Source: Paramyrothecium sp. XJ0827 (taxonomy: Eukaryota > Ascomycota > Sordariomycetes > Hypocreales > Stachybotryaceae). From it: a stretch of 64,000 nucleotides of DNA. The stretch is taken from NCBI GenBank assembly GCA_020881915.1, contig JAJFPB010000002.1, positions 4,475,001 to 4,539,000 of the forward strand. The letters are read 5' to 3'. Shown here piece by piece: positions 1-11,105 of the stretch (its first letter is position 1; every line of letters starts with the position of its first letter). The notes beneath the pieces were generated by a model that saw only the letters and a program-made list of their open reading frames with translations, had not been told where the DNA came from and made no database searches. A program made the translations under genes and the position numbers.

Positions 1-268
1 GGAGAGCGGACGGGATCCCATGTTCTCTTGTAGGTATGGTCGTATGTGGTTGTCGTGCTCCCTGGCGGGATCTATGAAGACCAGGCAGCTCGTGACATCG
101 CACCATGAAAAAAAAAAAAAGGATAGACAAGAGGCAGCAAAAAAAGACATACAACAGCCGGTGTTCGCTGGTCGTCACCGACCCAACTACTAATCTGCCG
201 CTCACAAGTTTAACTAGGGGAGAGCGGACGGGATCCCGTGTTCTCTTGTGGCTGTGGTCGTATGTGAC
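1..268. repeat. Direct repeat, two copies 218 bp apart
   Basis: Positions 1-48 and 219-266 align without gaps with 4 mismatches (three A/G differences and one G/C), both carrying the core GGAGAGCGGACGGGATCCC. Sequence between and after the copies does not continue the alignment, so this is a dispersed or interspersed pair rather than a tandem array. The first copy touches the window edge, so its left limit is unknown. Origin unknown. Confidence 0.75.
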
Positions 269-1052
269 AGAACCGCGGGCACAAGAGGCTTATATCGAGG
301 GACGGCTGGCCCCATCTCTCGCTCTGAACGCAGACTTTGAGAACCAACATCTTGGAGTGAGCCGGGCTCGCTTTGCAGAAAGGTATAATCTCAGCCTGGA
401 GGGGGAAAATCGTAGAGCTTGGACTTCGGCGACCCACGGGTGGATCGCTCTAGCGGATGACTGAACGGTTGCGTAAAACCAGGCAAACTGGCTCCTGGAT
501 GTTTGGTTTGTTCGTGAGCGATCATCGAGTGGAGTACCAGGCACCACCTTTGTCAGAGTATTGACGGAGCACGGTTCCAGTCGTCCAGCTGGCCATGACA
601 AGTTACCCTTGATAACATGGCCAGACGGCCGAGCTAGGCTCCCCTGAGGCGCTTGTCTTCTTGTTACTTGCGGCTATACGATCAGAACGAAGTTTTCAAG
701 CAATTAAGAGGTGTGTATTCTTTACACGTAAGTCTGAGAGCTTTGTTGTGAGCAAATCTTGCTTGGTCTATCTCAACGAGGTCCCTCCTTGTAGCTTCAT
801 TCTGGAGGTAAAGGATTAGCTCCTGTAGCCACGAACACCTACATGCCTCTCTATGGTAGGTATAGTCTATCTCAGCTCTAAAACTCTTCAAGCCATGCTC
901 TCAGTTCCTTTCTGGAATGGCCATCATGGTCTTCAGGAAACGAACGGGCCAGCCACTCTACCGCCCAACGATCTATCGCATTGCAGCACGGCTCAGGTAC
1001 AATGCTCTTTCGTTCGTAGCCATTGCATCTCATGCCCTTCCACAGTCTATCC
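1..1052. other. Gene-free stretch left of the helicase gene
   Basis: Apart from the direct repeat no gene could be supported. A plus-strand ATG frame at 105-464 (119 codons) starts with a poly-lysine run from an A tract and resembles no family I know. The part next to 1052 is the 3' flank of the minus-strand helicase gene. Confidence 0.5.
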
Positions 1053-4000
1053 TCAATTTTCCATCTCCCTCGCTCTAGTGACTCCTTCGACCGCGATGTG
1101 GTTAGTGCCACCGATGCGCGCACCGCATTCCGGGCAGTGCGCTTCCTCCATCGGCATGCCGCACTCTCCAATGGCAAACTAGGCGCACGTTAGCTAGCAG
1201 TCGCAGTCGTGACACATGCTCACTTACTGGATGACCGTTCACACAGTTGAACCAGTGGCCCGAATGCGTAGCCATGCCCCGGGCTCCGCTCACCATGGCG
1301 AGCTTGATGGAAGCCAGCTCTTCCGCGGATAATTCTTCGTGGCGCACTAGCATGACTTCCTGCAATTTCTCAATCAAGTTTCGAAGCTCAAGCTGGCTCT
1401 CCAGCCCCTGCACCATGGCCATTGCACGTGTGAGCAGTTCTTTCGCAGTCTCATAGTAATGTTCACGAGTCCCGGCTTCCTCAGCTCCACCATCCGTCGT
1501 GGTCTGGTTCCCACTGGTGCACTCGAAGAATTTGCTCCAACATGCCACTCTTGCGTAGCACATGATGGCGTTGATCGCAAGTCGCGGGAGTTTGAATGTC
1601 TCTGCCTCCTGGATGAAGGCATGACAATCTGCCAAAAACTCATGCGGTCCTGTGCAGCGTTGATTTGCTGCCTTCAGGGTAGTCGACACGGTGATGGATG
1701 GGGGATCCCCTTTTCGCACAATCGCAAGCGTGTCTCGCAAGTAGACGTCTTGCGCTTGAAGCTCCATTAACCGTGCGCTCAGGGACACGAGCTGACTGGA
1801 GGTGGACTGGCGCGTCTGCCCATTAGCTGAGGAAGCCACATGCATGTTGTGCAATCGACCTTCTAGTGACGTAACTTGTTGGCGGTGGGCAATCGCGTCG
1901 AACAGCCTCGTAATCGGCTGGTAGGCCTTCTCAGTGGTGATACGTATGTTACGCATCTCTGTCTCTAGTTGGCCAATGTCCCTCAGCCGGCTAGGAATTG
2001 CCACCTTGAGGAACCGGTGTCGATCCAATCTCGATTCAGTGACGGTCATCTCATTCCCGCGAGTCGACTCTAGCTTTTGGTCCAGCTGGCTGAGGCGGTT
2101 TTGTAAAGACTCAAGCTTCTGCATGCCTTTCAGGTGGAATCGCTTCGAAGCCTCGTCCATGATTGCTCGATTGATTGCTCGGTTGTACCGCCTGGTGGCG
2201 AACTGGCGGATCGGGCATTTGCAGTCTGGGCAGCACGGAGCGCCGTCAACCATCTGGCCGTAGGTGATGTCCTTCAACCCCGTGAAAGCACCAGTCTGAG
2301 GTTCTGTGGTATACACTGCATCTAGACCAATCAAGCCATCAAGAGATTCCGTCAGGAAGAAGTGGCCACACCCTAGAACAACAATTGGTGTTTGATCCAG
2401 GTCGATCGTCGAGTAATTCCTCATTTCTAGAAGATCTACTCTTGCGTCCAGCTTATCCCTGTTGCATATTTGACAATATCCGCTGGGACATGTCTCTCCG
2501 CAAAGGCTGGGGCACCGGTGGCCGCACTTCAATATCCTGTCGCATCGTTTGTCGCAAGGAAGTCGGTCGCAAGGTGCCGCACAGGGCATGTTGCACGATC
2601 CTTGATGTGAGCAAGACCAGGTGCATGGTTCGATGCAGGGAGAGCAAGGCTCACGGCATTTGTCGTTACATCTGGAGTGTGGGCACTGGACTTCGCATGC
2701 ATTCTGGCACGGCCCGCAGTCAGAACCATCATGGCATGGAAGTGAGCAACTATGATTGCACGCGGCATGTCTTCGGCCACAAACCGTAGTGCAAGCAGAA
2801 TGGTGGTCGAGTCTCTGGCAAAGACCACAAGTTCCTGGGCATTGATGCCCACACCGAAGGACGGTCTGGCATGGTTTTAAGCACTCCGAACGGATCGAGT
2901 TGACATCGAAACCGCACTTGACGAGCACTGTATGCTGACAGTGAGGGAGAGCTTTCCATACTTTCTCTTCGCAAACCACAGAACTGAGATCCTGCAACTT
3001 GGAGCATTCTACTCTGGCATAATGACCACATGGGAGCTTGGCATGTACCTTTACCATACATGGGCCGCACTCGTCTCCGCAAATCTTGCGACACGCATGA
3101 GAGCACGTTGTGCGCACGCGAACGCACGGCTGGAGGCAGCAGTAGGCCTCGTGCATGGCCTCCGCATGGCACTTGGCGAGGCACCGATGCCCGCAAGCTG
3201 TTAACCGCTTGTCGCATGGCAGGCTGCACCCACCATCCGGCGCATATAGTGCGAAATCTTCTAGAGTTGCGCATGATATTTCGGTTTCCGGATGCCGTGG
3301 GCAGCGGAGTGGTAGTGAGGTTCCAATGGCATCCATATCAAGTAGGTGGCTGTGAATGTCCTTCCACATGGGAATTCTGGCGTAGGTTTGCGCGTTGCCG
3401 ATGAGAAACATGCCATGTTGAGCCCTGCTGACGAGGACGTTGATTCGGTTCTCGATGCTGAGAAATCCAGGACGTTGGTTGTCGTTGGATCGGACGAGAC
3501 TGATGATGACAATCTTGGCCTCTTCACCCTGAAAGTTGTCGACGGTGGCCAGGCGGAGTGACTTGGTGAGTTGTCTTTTCTCGTACTTGTCGGGCAGCCC
3601 ATCGGAATTGTCTGAATTCTTCTTCGTCTGAGTTCTTAGGTCAAGATGCCCATCTGCGGCCAGGGCCTCTTCGTCGCGATCGCTGAGGAAGATGTTGTAA
3701 TCCTTGCTGAAGGAGGTCTTCAATTTTTGAAGCTGTCGCCTGTAAGGTGTTAGGACCGCAATGTCATCTGGCTCATAGACACCCTGGCGCACGAAGTGTT
3801 GAACAACAGCCTGTGCCATGCCGACTTCCCACTCGTTGCTTCGTGACCTTGTGTCATGATGATCCGCTGCCGTATCTTCGTGTCTCTCATGGTCAAGCCA
3901 AAAGACATTACGACGAACTCCCACAACGTCTGGCAAGGCTCGAACTCTCTCGTGGTCTCTCAACATTGGATAAATGCTTCCAATCAATCTGGAGATGTCG

Positions 4001-7000
4001 GGTCTCATGCGTCTCTGGATGTTCAATTGCGCAACAGGCAGAGGTGACATGCCTGGTTCGCCCTCTGCACGGCGTTCGAACTGACTCCTGTCTAATTGAT
4101 ATTGCTTCCCTCTGAGCAACTCATCCTGCGGCAATGGTCGAAGCTGCTTATGGTCACCAATTTGAACGAAATGCTCAACTCCCGGCATTAATGCCGAGAT
4201 AATGTGCGGTTCCATCACTTCTCCTGCCTCTTCGCAAATAACGACCTTAGACCCCAAGCGCTTCAGCACCTCGATATTCTTCGCGAGCCCAGTCGTAGTC
4301 ACACCGACTACATCCGCTTTGAGCAGCTCTCGCCGGTTGATTTCGTTGTGCACCGCTTGGTTGTCTTGCTGGCACTTTTTTGCGTCTTTCCCAAGTAGGA
4401 AGAGCTTGTCGGCTTGTAGGTTCGCCCTTTCACAAACCCAGTGCTCAACAAGTGACACACGATTGCGCGCACTCAACGAATTTATGTTCCTTCTAGCTTG
4501 TTCGACCAGCTCTTGTATGTTGCCTTCCTCGGGAGGATGTTGTGGATCATCGCTGTCGGCAGGCGTAGCGTTCACACCTTTTAGCCAGATGCTCAAAGGA
4601 TCTCGCCCCATCACAAACTCATCCTGACGGGCTTGAGTTGTTGATGGCTTCAGCTGGTCAAAAATCTCCAGGTACTTCTCTTGTAGGAAGGGTTTCATGC
4701 TACGCCAAAACCGTGGGTCATCTTTGCGGACAGTGTGCAGAAGTTGCAGATGCGGAACGGCTTCTAAAGCGGACCGATCGAGGCGTGAATAATTGCTCCC
4801 TATCGAAGACACTTCTGCATCAGTCCGAGGTGCAGATTTGCAGATTGTCAGAAGGTTGTGAGCGTCGAGAATAGGTGCGCGACTTTGGCTTCCGATGCGG
4901 ATAATAGATTTTATGCCGTCGTTGAGAAGGTGCTTGAGGAACTGGTCCAGAGCATGGTTCGTATAACATCTAGGGAATGTCAATAGACGCAGGAAGTATC
5001 TCGGAGATCAACATACATGACGATGATGGGGCCGAGATTTGCCAATGCTTTGTTGGCAAGCAGAACCTGTACTAGCTTGACACCAACAAACGATTTGCCT
5101 GTCCCAGGCGGGCCTTGAATGAGAGCATATTCCCGGGTCAGGGCGTGGACGAGGGCAGCAGATTGCCCTTCATCTAGACCAGTTGCTTCTTCCATCAAGC
5201 CTAGATCAACGGCATCTGGGTCCATGGGATCTATTGCTGGAATTCTCTTCGTGGCGATGGAGTTGAGCTGGAAAGCAAATCCAGCTCGACGAGCGAAGGC
5301 TGGAGGAGGAATGTTTGCCTCGGTTTCAGATGCATCGTCTGCCTGCCGAGAATCTTTCATCGGTAAGATCCAACGGTGGAAGGCAACATCACCCGAGCTT
5401 TTCATCCTCTGAAGGTTAGCAAGAACATCGATGAATGTCCCAGGGATAATTCCAGGAAAGTTAACGAGCACACCGGAAGCGTGGTTGGCGTAGACCTGAG
5501 TGAGAGCGCGAAAGTCATCGGAACTCAGTATAGCTGGACTGAGTGCGACAGAAGGACGGTGTTCTTCGGACACCAAATGTGTGAGGTTCGGTCTTTTAGG
5601 GATATGTCTGCCTTGTTTGTCAAAAATCTTCTTCTCAATGAACAAGTTTTTATGCACGACTGTTAGAAGAATGAGACGTGTGTCGTTTCCCTTGCGCACG
5701 ATGAAGCAAACAAGCCCTCCTTCTCCGAGGCCAGGAGAATCTTCCCACCATTTCTGCTGTTCTTCCAGCAATTCCATCAACCTTTCCCGATCCCACGGCT
5801 TTCTTCGCCTTAGGGGCTTCGGGAGATCAAACGAGTAATGAAGTTCAAGCCCGTGTTTGGGGCTGAACTTCATGTCTCGCACGGATGCATTCGTATAGAC
5901 ATACTTCCGTGCTTGGCCTCCGAGAGCGCCGAGTTCGGCTTGGGGCGTATCGTTCTCAACTGCCTTCAGAATCTTGGCAATGTCACCCTTCAGGGGGCCG
6001 AAGATGTTCTGCCGGAATAGCCTGAAAGCGGTGTCTACATAGCGCTGCACAGGATGTTGCAGGTAGTGTTCACGCGTGAGAAGAGTGGTTGGCAAGTAGT
6101 CTGGTTGGGTGCTGGTGAGTTCTGACATTGTTGGAAAGATGCTGATTTTGGATAAAGCCAAATGATCATTATCATGGCGGCCTCCTGGTCGGTCGACCTC
6201 CCTGGGATAGCTTGATTCGTGAATGGCGGATGACCTTGACAGGACCTCGGGTAGTGACTCGGTCACGTTCGCAGTGGCGCTCTCTAATGTTTGTGTCATG
6301 GCAACAACTCGAGTGCTGAGATCCGAACTCGACATGCCCTCAACCAGATTTTGGAGACGTTCGAACAGCACGGGTAGGTCGCTGTTGAAAGCGAAGCGTC
6401 TCTCGCGACGCAGGAGCTCGAAAAGAGCCTTCAGCATCATGGCAGTCATTTCTTCATTTGAGTCCGCGTATCGGGCATCGTTAGCCAGCTGTGGCTCTGT
6501 TGCTTCGATGTCGGCACATATTCGAATGAGCCAAGGGATGGCTCGATTACCGTAGCTACCAGAGATGAAGTTGTAGAGGGTGCCGACGTACGTGTCGACG
6601 GATAAGCAGTCGAGGAGCTCCCTGTGCGTGATGAGCTGTAGGAAGTCCTTTCTGACAGCGAAGTCGTCGTCATTCTGGGACGACACAGCTGCGAGGATGG
6701 CGTGGAGAGCCTTGTCATCCACAAGATCCGCAATGAGCTTCTGCTGGGCCTCTCGGTCACCGGTGTCAAGGATCTCAAGGGCCTTGGCCCAAAGTCTCTT
6801 TCCGGACGTTGCTGGGCTGGCTGATTCGATGAGAAGCTGCCAGTCGGTGTATAGAGCACGTGCTTTGCTGTCGTCGGGGAAGCTTCTCAAGGTAACCTCC
6901 GGCTCTTCGTGAGAGAAGCAACACTCCTCACCGTACTTACATTGGCCAAGTCTTACGAAGTCCCGGCAGACCTTGTCTTTTGACTCGTCCTCGAAAGGCT

Positions 7001-7022
7001 CATGATCGCCATCATCTGCCAT
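1053..7022 (-). CDS. NFX1-type zinc finger SF1 RNA helicase (ZNFX1-like)
   Basis: Three exons: 7022-5017, 4969-1228, 1178-1053, with introns of 47 and 49 bp (GTATGT/TAG and GTAAGT/TAG), giving about 1,957 residues. Domains seen in order: CCCH finger at residues 19-38 (C-x8-C-x5-C-x3-H); Walker A GPPGTGKS at about 637-644; the family motif CYTNHALDQFL formed exactly across intron 1; Walker B ICEEAGE near 910; helicase motifs V and VI (DNFQGEEAKIVIISLVRSN and ENRINVLVSRAQ) at about 1140-1190; an array of NFX1-type Cys-rich fingers at about 1225-1515; and a C-terminal RZ-type finger (HWFNCVNGHP then GECG..CPECGARIGG) split by intron 2. The start ATG at 7022 is the first in frame. Family knowledge: relatives (animal ZNFX1, fission yeast Hrr1, Neurospora SAD-3) act in RNA silencing and RNA surveillance; a silencing role here is inference. 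Divergent from the ammonium transporter about 4 kb away. Confidence 0.93.
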
Positions 7023-7191
7023 GATGTCGGCGGCTAAGGCAATGATTCCTTTCGGTGGAGGTAGCAACCAAGGTCCTAAGGAGAGGAGAGTCGATCAAAA
7101 TAGTGGTTTTCTTCAAGTTAAACAGCAGAGATGGGTGCGTGGATAGAGGAAAGGAGTAATGAAAAGGAGATGACGATGAGAGAGAAGAGGT

Positions 7192-7195
<4 letters not shown>

Positions 7196-7235
<40 letters not shown>
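7196..7235. repeat. (GA)20 microsatellite upstream of helicase gene
   Basis: An uninterrupted 40-bp GA dinucleotide run, followed by an imperfect GA-rich tail to about 7254. It lies 174-213 bp upstream of the helicase ATG at 7022, so in its promoter or 5' leader, where on the coding strand it reads (TC)n. Pyrimidine tracts are common in filamentous fungal promoters; length variation here could affect expression (inference). Confidence 0.95.
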
Positions 7236-7243
<8 letters not shown>

Positions 7244-10200
7244 GGAGAGGTGAGAGGCAGCTATGCCACCTCACTTGAGATGAATGAAGCTGGCACGAGT
7301 TGGCCCGCCAGCTGCGAGCGAGTGCGTGCCTGCGTGCCTGAACGGCTGCGAAAGGGCAGGCAAAGTTGCACCGTTTGCACTCCGTCGCTCGCATCACTGC
7401 CAGACAGTTGCTCATCTCAAGGAGTGCACCTTGTGATGCGCCATGCCTTCACCATGCTGGACGCGCCCCCATGATGCATTATTCCAGTACGAGAGGTTTC
7501 GTAACCATCCATGCTGCGTCTTCGTAGGCTCGGCTCCAAGCTCAAGCTTGTTGTCGTCATAGGCGATCTTCTTGGGCAGACAAGAGACACGAAGTCGTGG
7601 ACGACACTTGAAGCATAGGGGCTGTCAACAGTTCTGTCGTCAGCAGAAGTAGAGAAGAGCCCCTCGCTGGCTCTCTGGTGCCTGGTGCCTGGTGCCGTTG
7701 GGACAAGGCAGCTTCGTTGTCAGATGCTGGTATTTGGTTAAGGAGCTTGTTGAGCTCGGCGTCATCTTTTGACAACCGAACAGGTCAAGTTCTATGCCTG
7801 GCGTGGGATGTTCTTCTTTTTCTCTTTTTTTCTGCTGGGACTTGGTTGCGACTTCCTTGGAAACAATGCCGTACCTACTCTTTCTCACCTTACTGTGCCT
7901 TACTGTACATTGTATCGAGCATTGGTGAGCTGCCGAGGAAGGAGCATAAGGTAAGCAGACGTCAGTCCCCATTATCTCCCTCCGGCCATCTACCAACAAT
8001 TTTCAGACTTTCACTTCACACGACGAGAGTATTGGCAGAGCACGAATGCGTGGACTTACACAACCTACCTCAGTCAGACAACTACCCACACAGCGTCTGT
8101 CAGCCAATGCTCAAACAAGGTCACACAACACCTCTCGAGAATCGGATGTGAGCAGCATCACCAGATGACCCGAGCGTCCTCACGCCAAGACGCTTCTATA
8201 ACATACCCAACGACGATGTCAAACTCACAGATAAGAGCCTTTCGTGGCGCTTCAGCTGCCCAGGCGTGCCCCCAACTTGGCGGAGCTGATGTCCCTCCCT
8301 AGATCAACGCTGCGATGCCAGACGGCAACAGTCATGCCCTCAGCATCCGCGCGAGATAAGCTAGCGCCGCGGCATGGCTGCTCGGTACCTGCAACGAAGA
8401 TAAGGATCCGACCGAGCTGCAGCAGAGATCAAGGGCTTGTGTTCAAGGTATCCATCCGTTCCGTGGGCATGATCCTCACGAGTCTCCGAGGCCACACGTT
8501 ACCGAGCCTCTGTGCCAAACGTCGCACACCCGTTCCGACAGAAACTCCCCGATGCAACACCAGATCTGCCCCAAGACCACTTCCCTCGATTTCCCCAGAA
8601 AACAAGAAAAGCAAAACGGGGGATGATGCATTCTCACGCCCGCACAGCCCTGCGATAGCGCACATACGTTCACGTCGCGGCACGTGTGAACCGAGAGTCT
8701 GACAGACTAGGTGATGGAGGAAGGGATAAACCTTGTCTGCGGCCATGTCGAGCTAGGGGCGTGAGAGCCGTTTTGTTATCTCTTGGTCCTGGTGGCTTGC
8801 TTTGCGCTATCGAGCTAAGGAAGTGGTGGGTTAGGGTTGCTTGTCTGGTTCGGATCTGCACTTTGGAGACGAATACTTCAGCAAATCGGCTGCTGGCAAT
8901 CAACGTGACCTCAAAGCGACCCTCTTAGGAGACGTGTTTCATCAGCATTCATTTTCCGAAGTGATTGCCTTACTCGTTCGGTCGCAACGTCGTCCAACTG
9001 TGAGTCCGTTAAACCTCCCCCTCCATACCATCCGTACGCCCAGGCTTGCTGGCTGCCCGTCCCACCACTGCCAAGAGATAAGGCATGGGCGGGTCCAATC
9101 GGAAAGCCTGGTCCACAGGCAAGGTTCTTCGACCTGCAGCCACTGCATGGGGTGCGGGTCCAACGCTTCTTCTGATTCTGTAAATTGCGACGCAGACGGG
9201 CAGAGAGCACGAGGAAGAGGCACGGAATGCAGGGCTTGAACCTAGAGTTTCATCCATCAGCGAACTGGGCGTATGCGAGTCTCTTCGTTATGCAGGGCAC
9301 AAACCAACTGCATCGAGGCAAAGGCGTCCAACTGCATCAGGACGAAGACGAATAACGACCGTCGCCTGGTCTTCGCCCTCTTCACGCTGATGCAGGTGCC
9401 AAGTCGTGCTGCGCGGCCTGCAGCAGCTTGATCCTTTCAATGTCTGCTCCGTGTTGCGCCGTGCCCAGCTCAGGACAACGTCAAACGACACGACAAGATG
9501 GTGTGCTGCAACTCATCCATGGGCATTCCGGGGTTCTGATGCGCCTGGGGGTGAGATGAGGGTGTTCGGTGCCTAGCCAATAATCCGTATAGCCCGCGTT
9601 TTCTGCTCCAGCTCTCCCATTGACTGGTCGGCCTCCCTGATATCGAACGGAAGTCCTTGGACGGCTAGTGAGCCTACTAGTGTGCAAGCTAGGCTGCTCA
9701 GTCAATGATCCCACGTCCGCCAGAAACCTAGACATCAGCACACAGGCTTGACACGGCGCCTGGCTTACAAACCTATTTGCCGGCTGTTTAAAGATACGCC
9801 GGGTCCTTGCCAAGATGCTTTCAATCCAGTTTCTCGACTCAGCAACACTAACACTGTCCGTGTCCGTTGCAATGACCCCAGGCGCCCGAGATCAACGCCG
9901 TACATCTCAATATTCATGATCAATGCCAAGTCTTTGTTGGAAAGCTTTGGTCTTACCACACGTCAGTGTCGCTTTCATCCCCATCGTAATTCAGCTCGTC
10001 ACCCAAAATACCGGTACCAGGGCCCAATCCCTCTCCTCTTTCATGCCTCGGAGCCCACAGGCCAAACTGCACGAGCCTACCAGTTTCGAATCCCAGATAA
10101 GCAACCATCGAACGGTTCCCCAGAAAGGGAACGAGCCGGGGGACAGAGTTGCGTCCACACCCCCTATAAGAGTCAGCGCTCTTATCAGTGGGGAATTCCC

Positions 10201-10885
10201 ACGCCCTCCCCCTGCTCGGGCTTCCTAGTCCAATCAGCACTTACACGGCATTTGCTGAACGTCGTGCACGCTCAATTGCTTGGAACGTGTGGTAGAAGCC
10301 AGTTATTCGAGCGGTGCTGCCTTTTAGTACGGCTTCCCGCTGATTAGCACGCAGAGCGAGCATGATGCTGAGGTTTGAGTGCAACGTTGGAAACTCATGG
10401 CTACGGAGCTCGACTTCACGACAGCCTCACACAGCTCGTCTCGTCAACTCGCATCAACAAATGTCGCCTGTGAATATGCCCAACCCTTGCCGGGCAACAC
10501 ATCTCCCGTCCCACCGACCAGACATGTGCCTATCTAATCAACCACTAAGCCAAGCCTCGACCCATCCCCGTTTGACGCCTCATCATCCTTCCGCCCACCC
10601 AGTCTCTTTTCATTTCCCTCGCCCGAAGTTGTTCCCAGAAACGCCAAGCTGGATCGACTTGCCCTGTATCATCCCCATCTTTCGACACGCCCCGGCTCCC
10701 CTCTTAGAGCCACTCCCCTCTTTCCCGTGCAGCCCACCCGAGCTGTGCTCATATTACAACCTCATCCTACCGTGCTCGTAGCGCCTCCCATCCAATGTCC
10801 TGTGAAAAGAACTGGAGAAAGGGCAAGCCTTCTTCTGCTTGGCACCCTGTCTGATCCCCTGGCTCGCGTGGCATCCGGATAGGCT

Positions 10886-10891
10886 TTATCT
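10886..10891 (-). promoter_or_regulatory. Candidate GATA-factor site upstream of ammonium transporter
   Basis: AGATAA (read on the minus strand) about 215 bp upstream of the transporter ATG; further HGATAR matches lie at 10095-10100 (plus) and 10182-10187 (minus). AreA/NIT2-type GATA factors activate ammonium permease genes under nitrogen limitation. The motif is short and not over-represented here, so this is only a candidate. Confidence 0.3.
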
Positions 10892-11105
10892 GTTGGTTCC
10901 TTTGGCCCTTCATTAATCCTTCCCTCCCCCCGTCGGGTCGTCGACTACCTCTCTCTGCCCTTCTTCTTTATTTCTTCTGTCTTTCTCGCTCGGTATAACA
11001 CTAACCCCCGTCTCTCCTTTGAACCTGCTGTTAAAGGCAGTCGAGACGAGTGCAGTTATTGCCTGGGCATATTCTGTTGTATAGCCAAGACACGCGACAA
11101 CCACC

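Larger units (their letters stand above)
7023..11105. other. 4-kb divergent intergenic region
   Basis: Lies between the starts of the helicase gene (minus) and the ammonium transporter (plus). All open frames here are short, begin at non-ATG codons or look random in composition; no gene is called. It contains the GA microsatellite, several HGATAR sites and, at about 10900-10990, a CT-rich tract directly upstream of the transporter leader. Confidence 0.6.

Noticed and set aside
105..464. 119-codon plus-strand frame with ATG at the left edge
   Set aside because: Starts in an A-tract (poly-Lys), overlaps a similar minus frame and the second copy of the direct repeat; composition is not family-like.
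9225..9300. GGTTCAAGCCC on the minus strand, resembling a tRNA T-arm
   Set aside because: The T-stem has a mismatch, and no acceptor stem, D-arm or anticodon arm can be formed around it.
8231..10891. Many HGATAR sites before the ammonium transporter, seemingly an AreA cluster
   Set aside because: About one site per 340 bp is expected by chance on both strands, which is near what is seen; only the proximal site was kept as a weak candidate.
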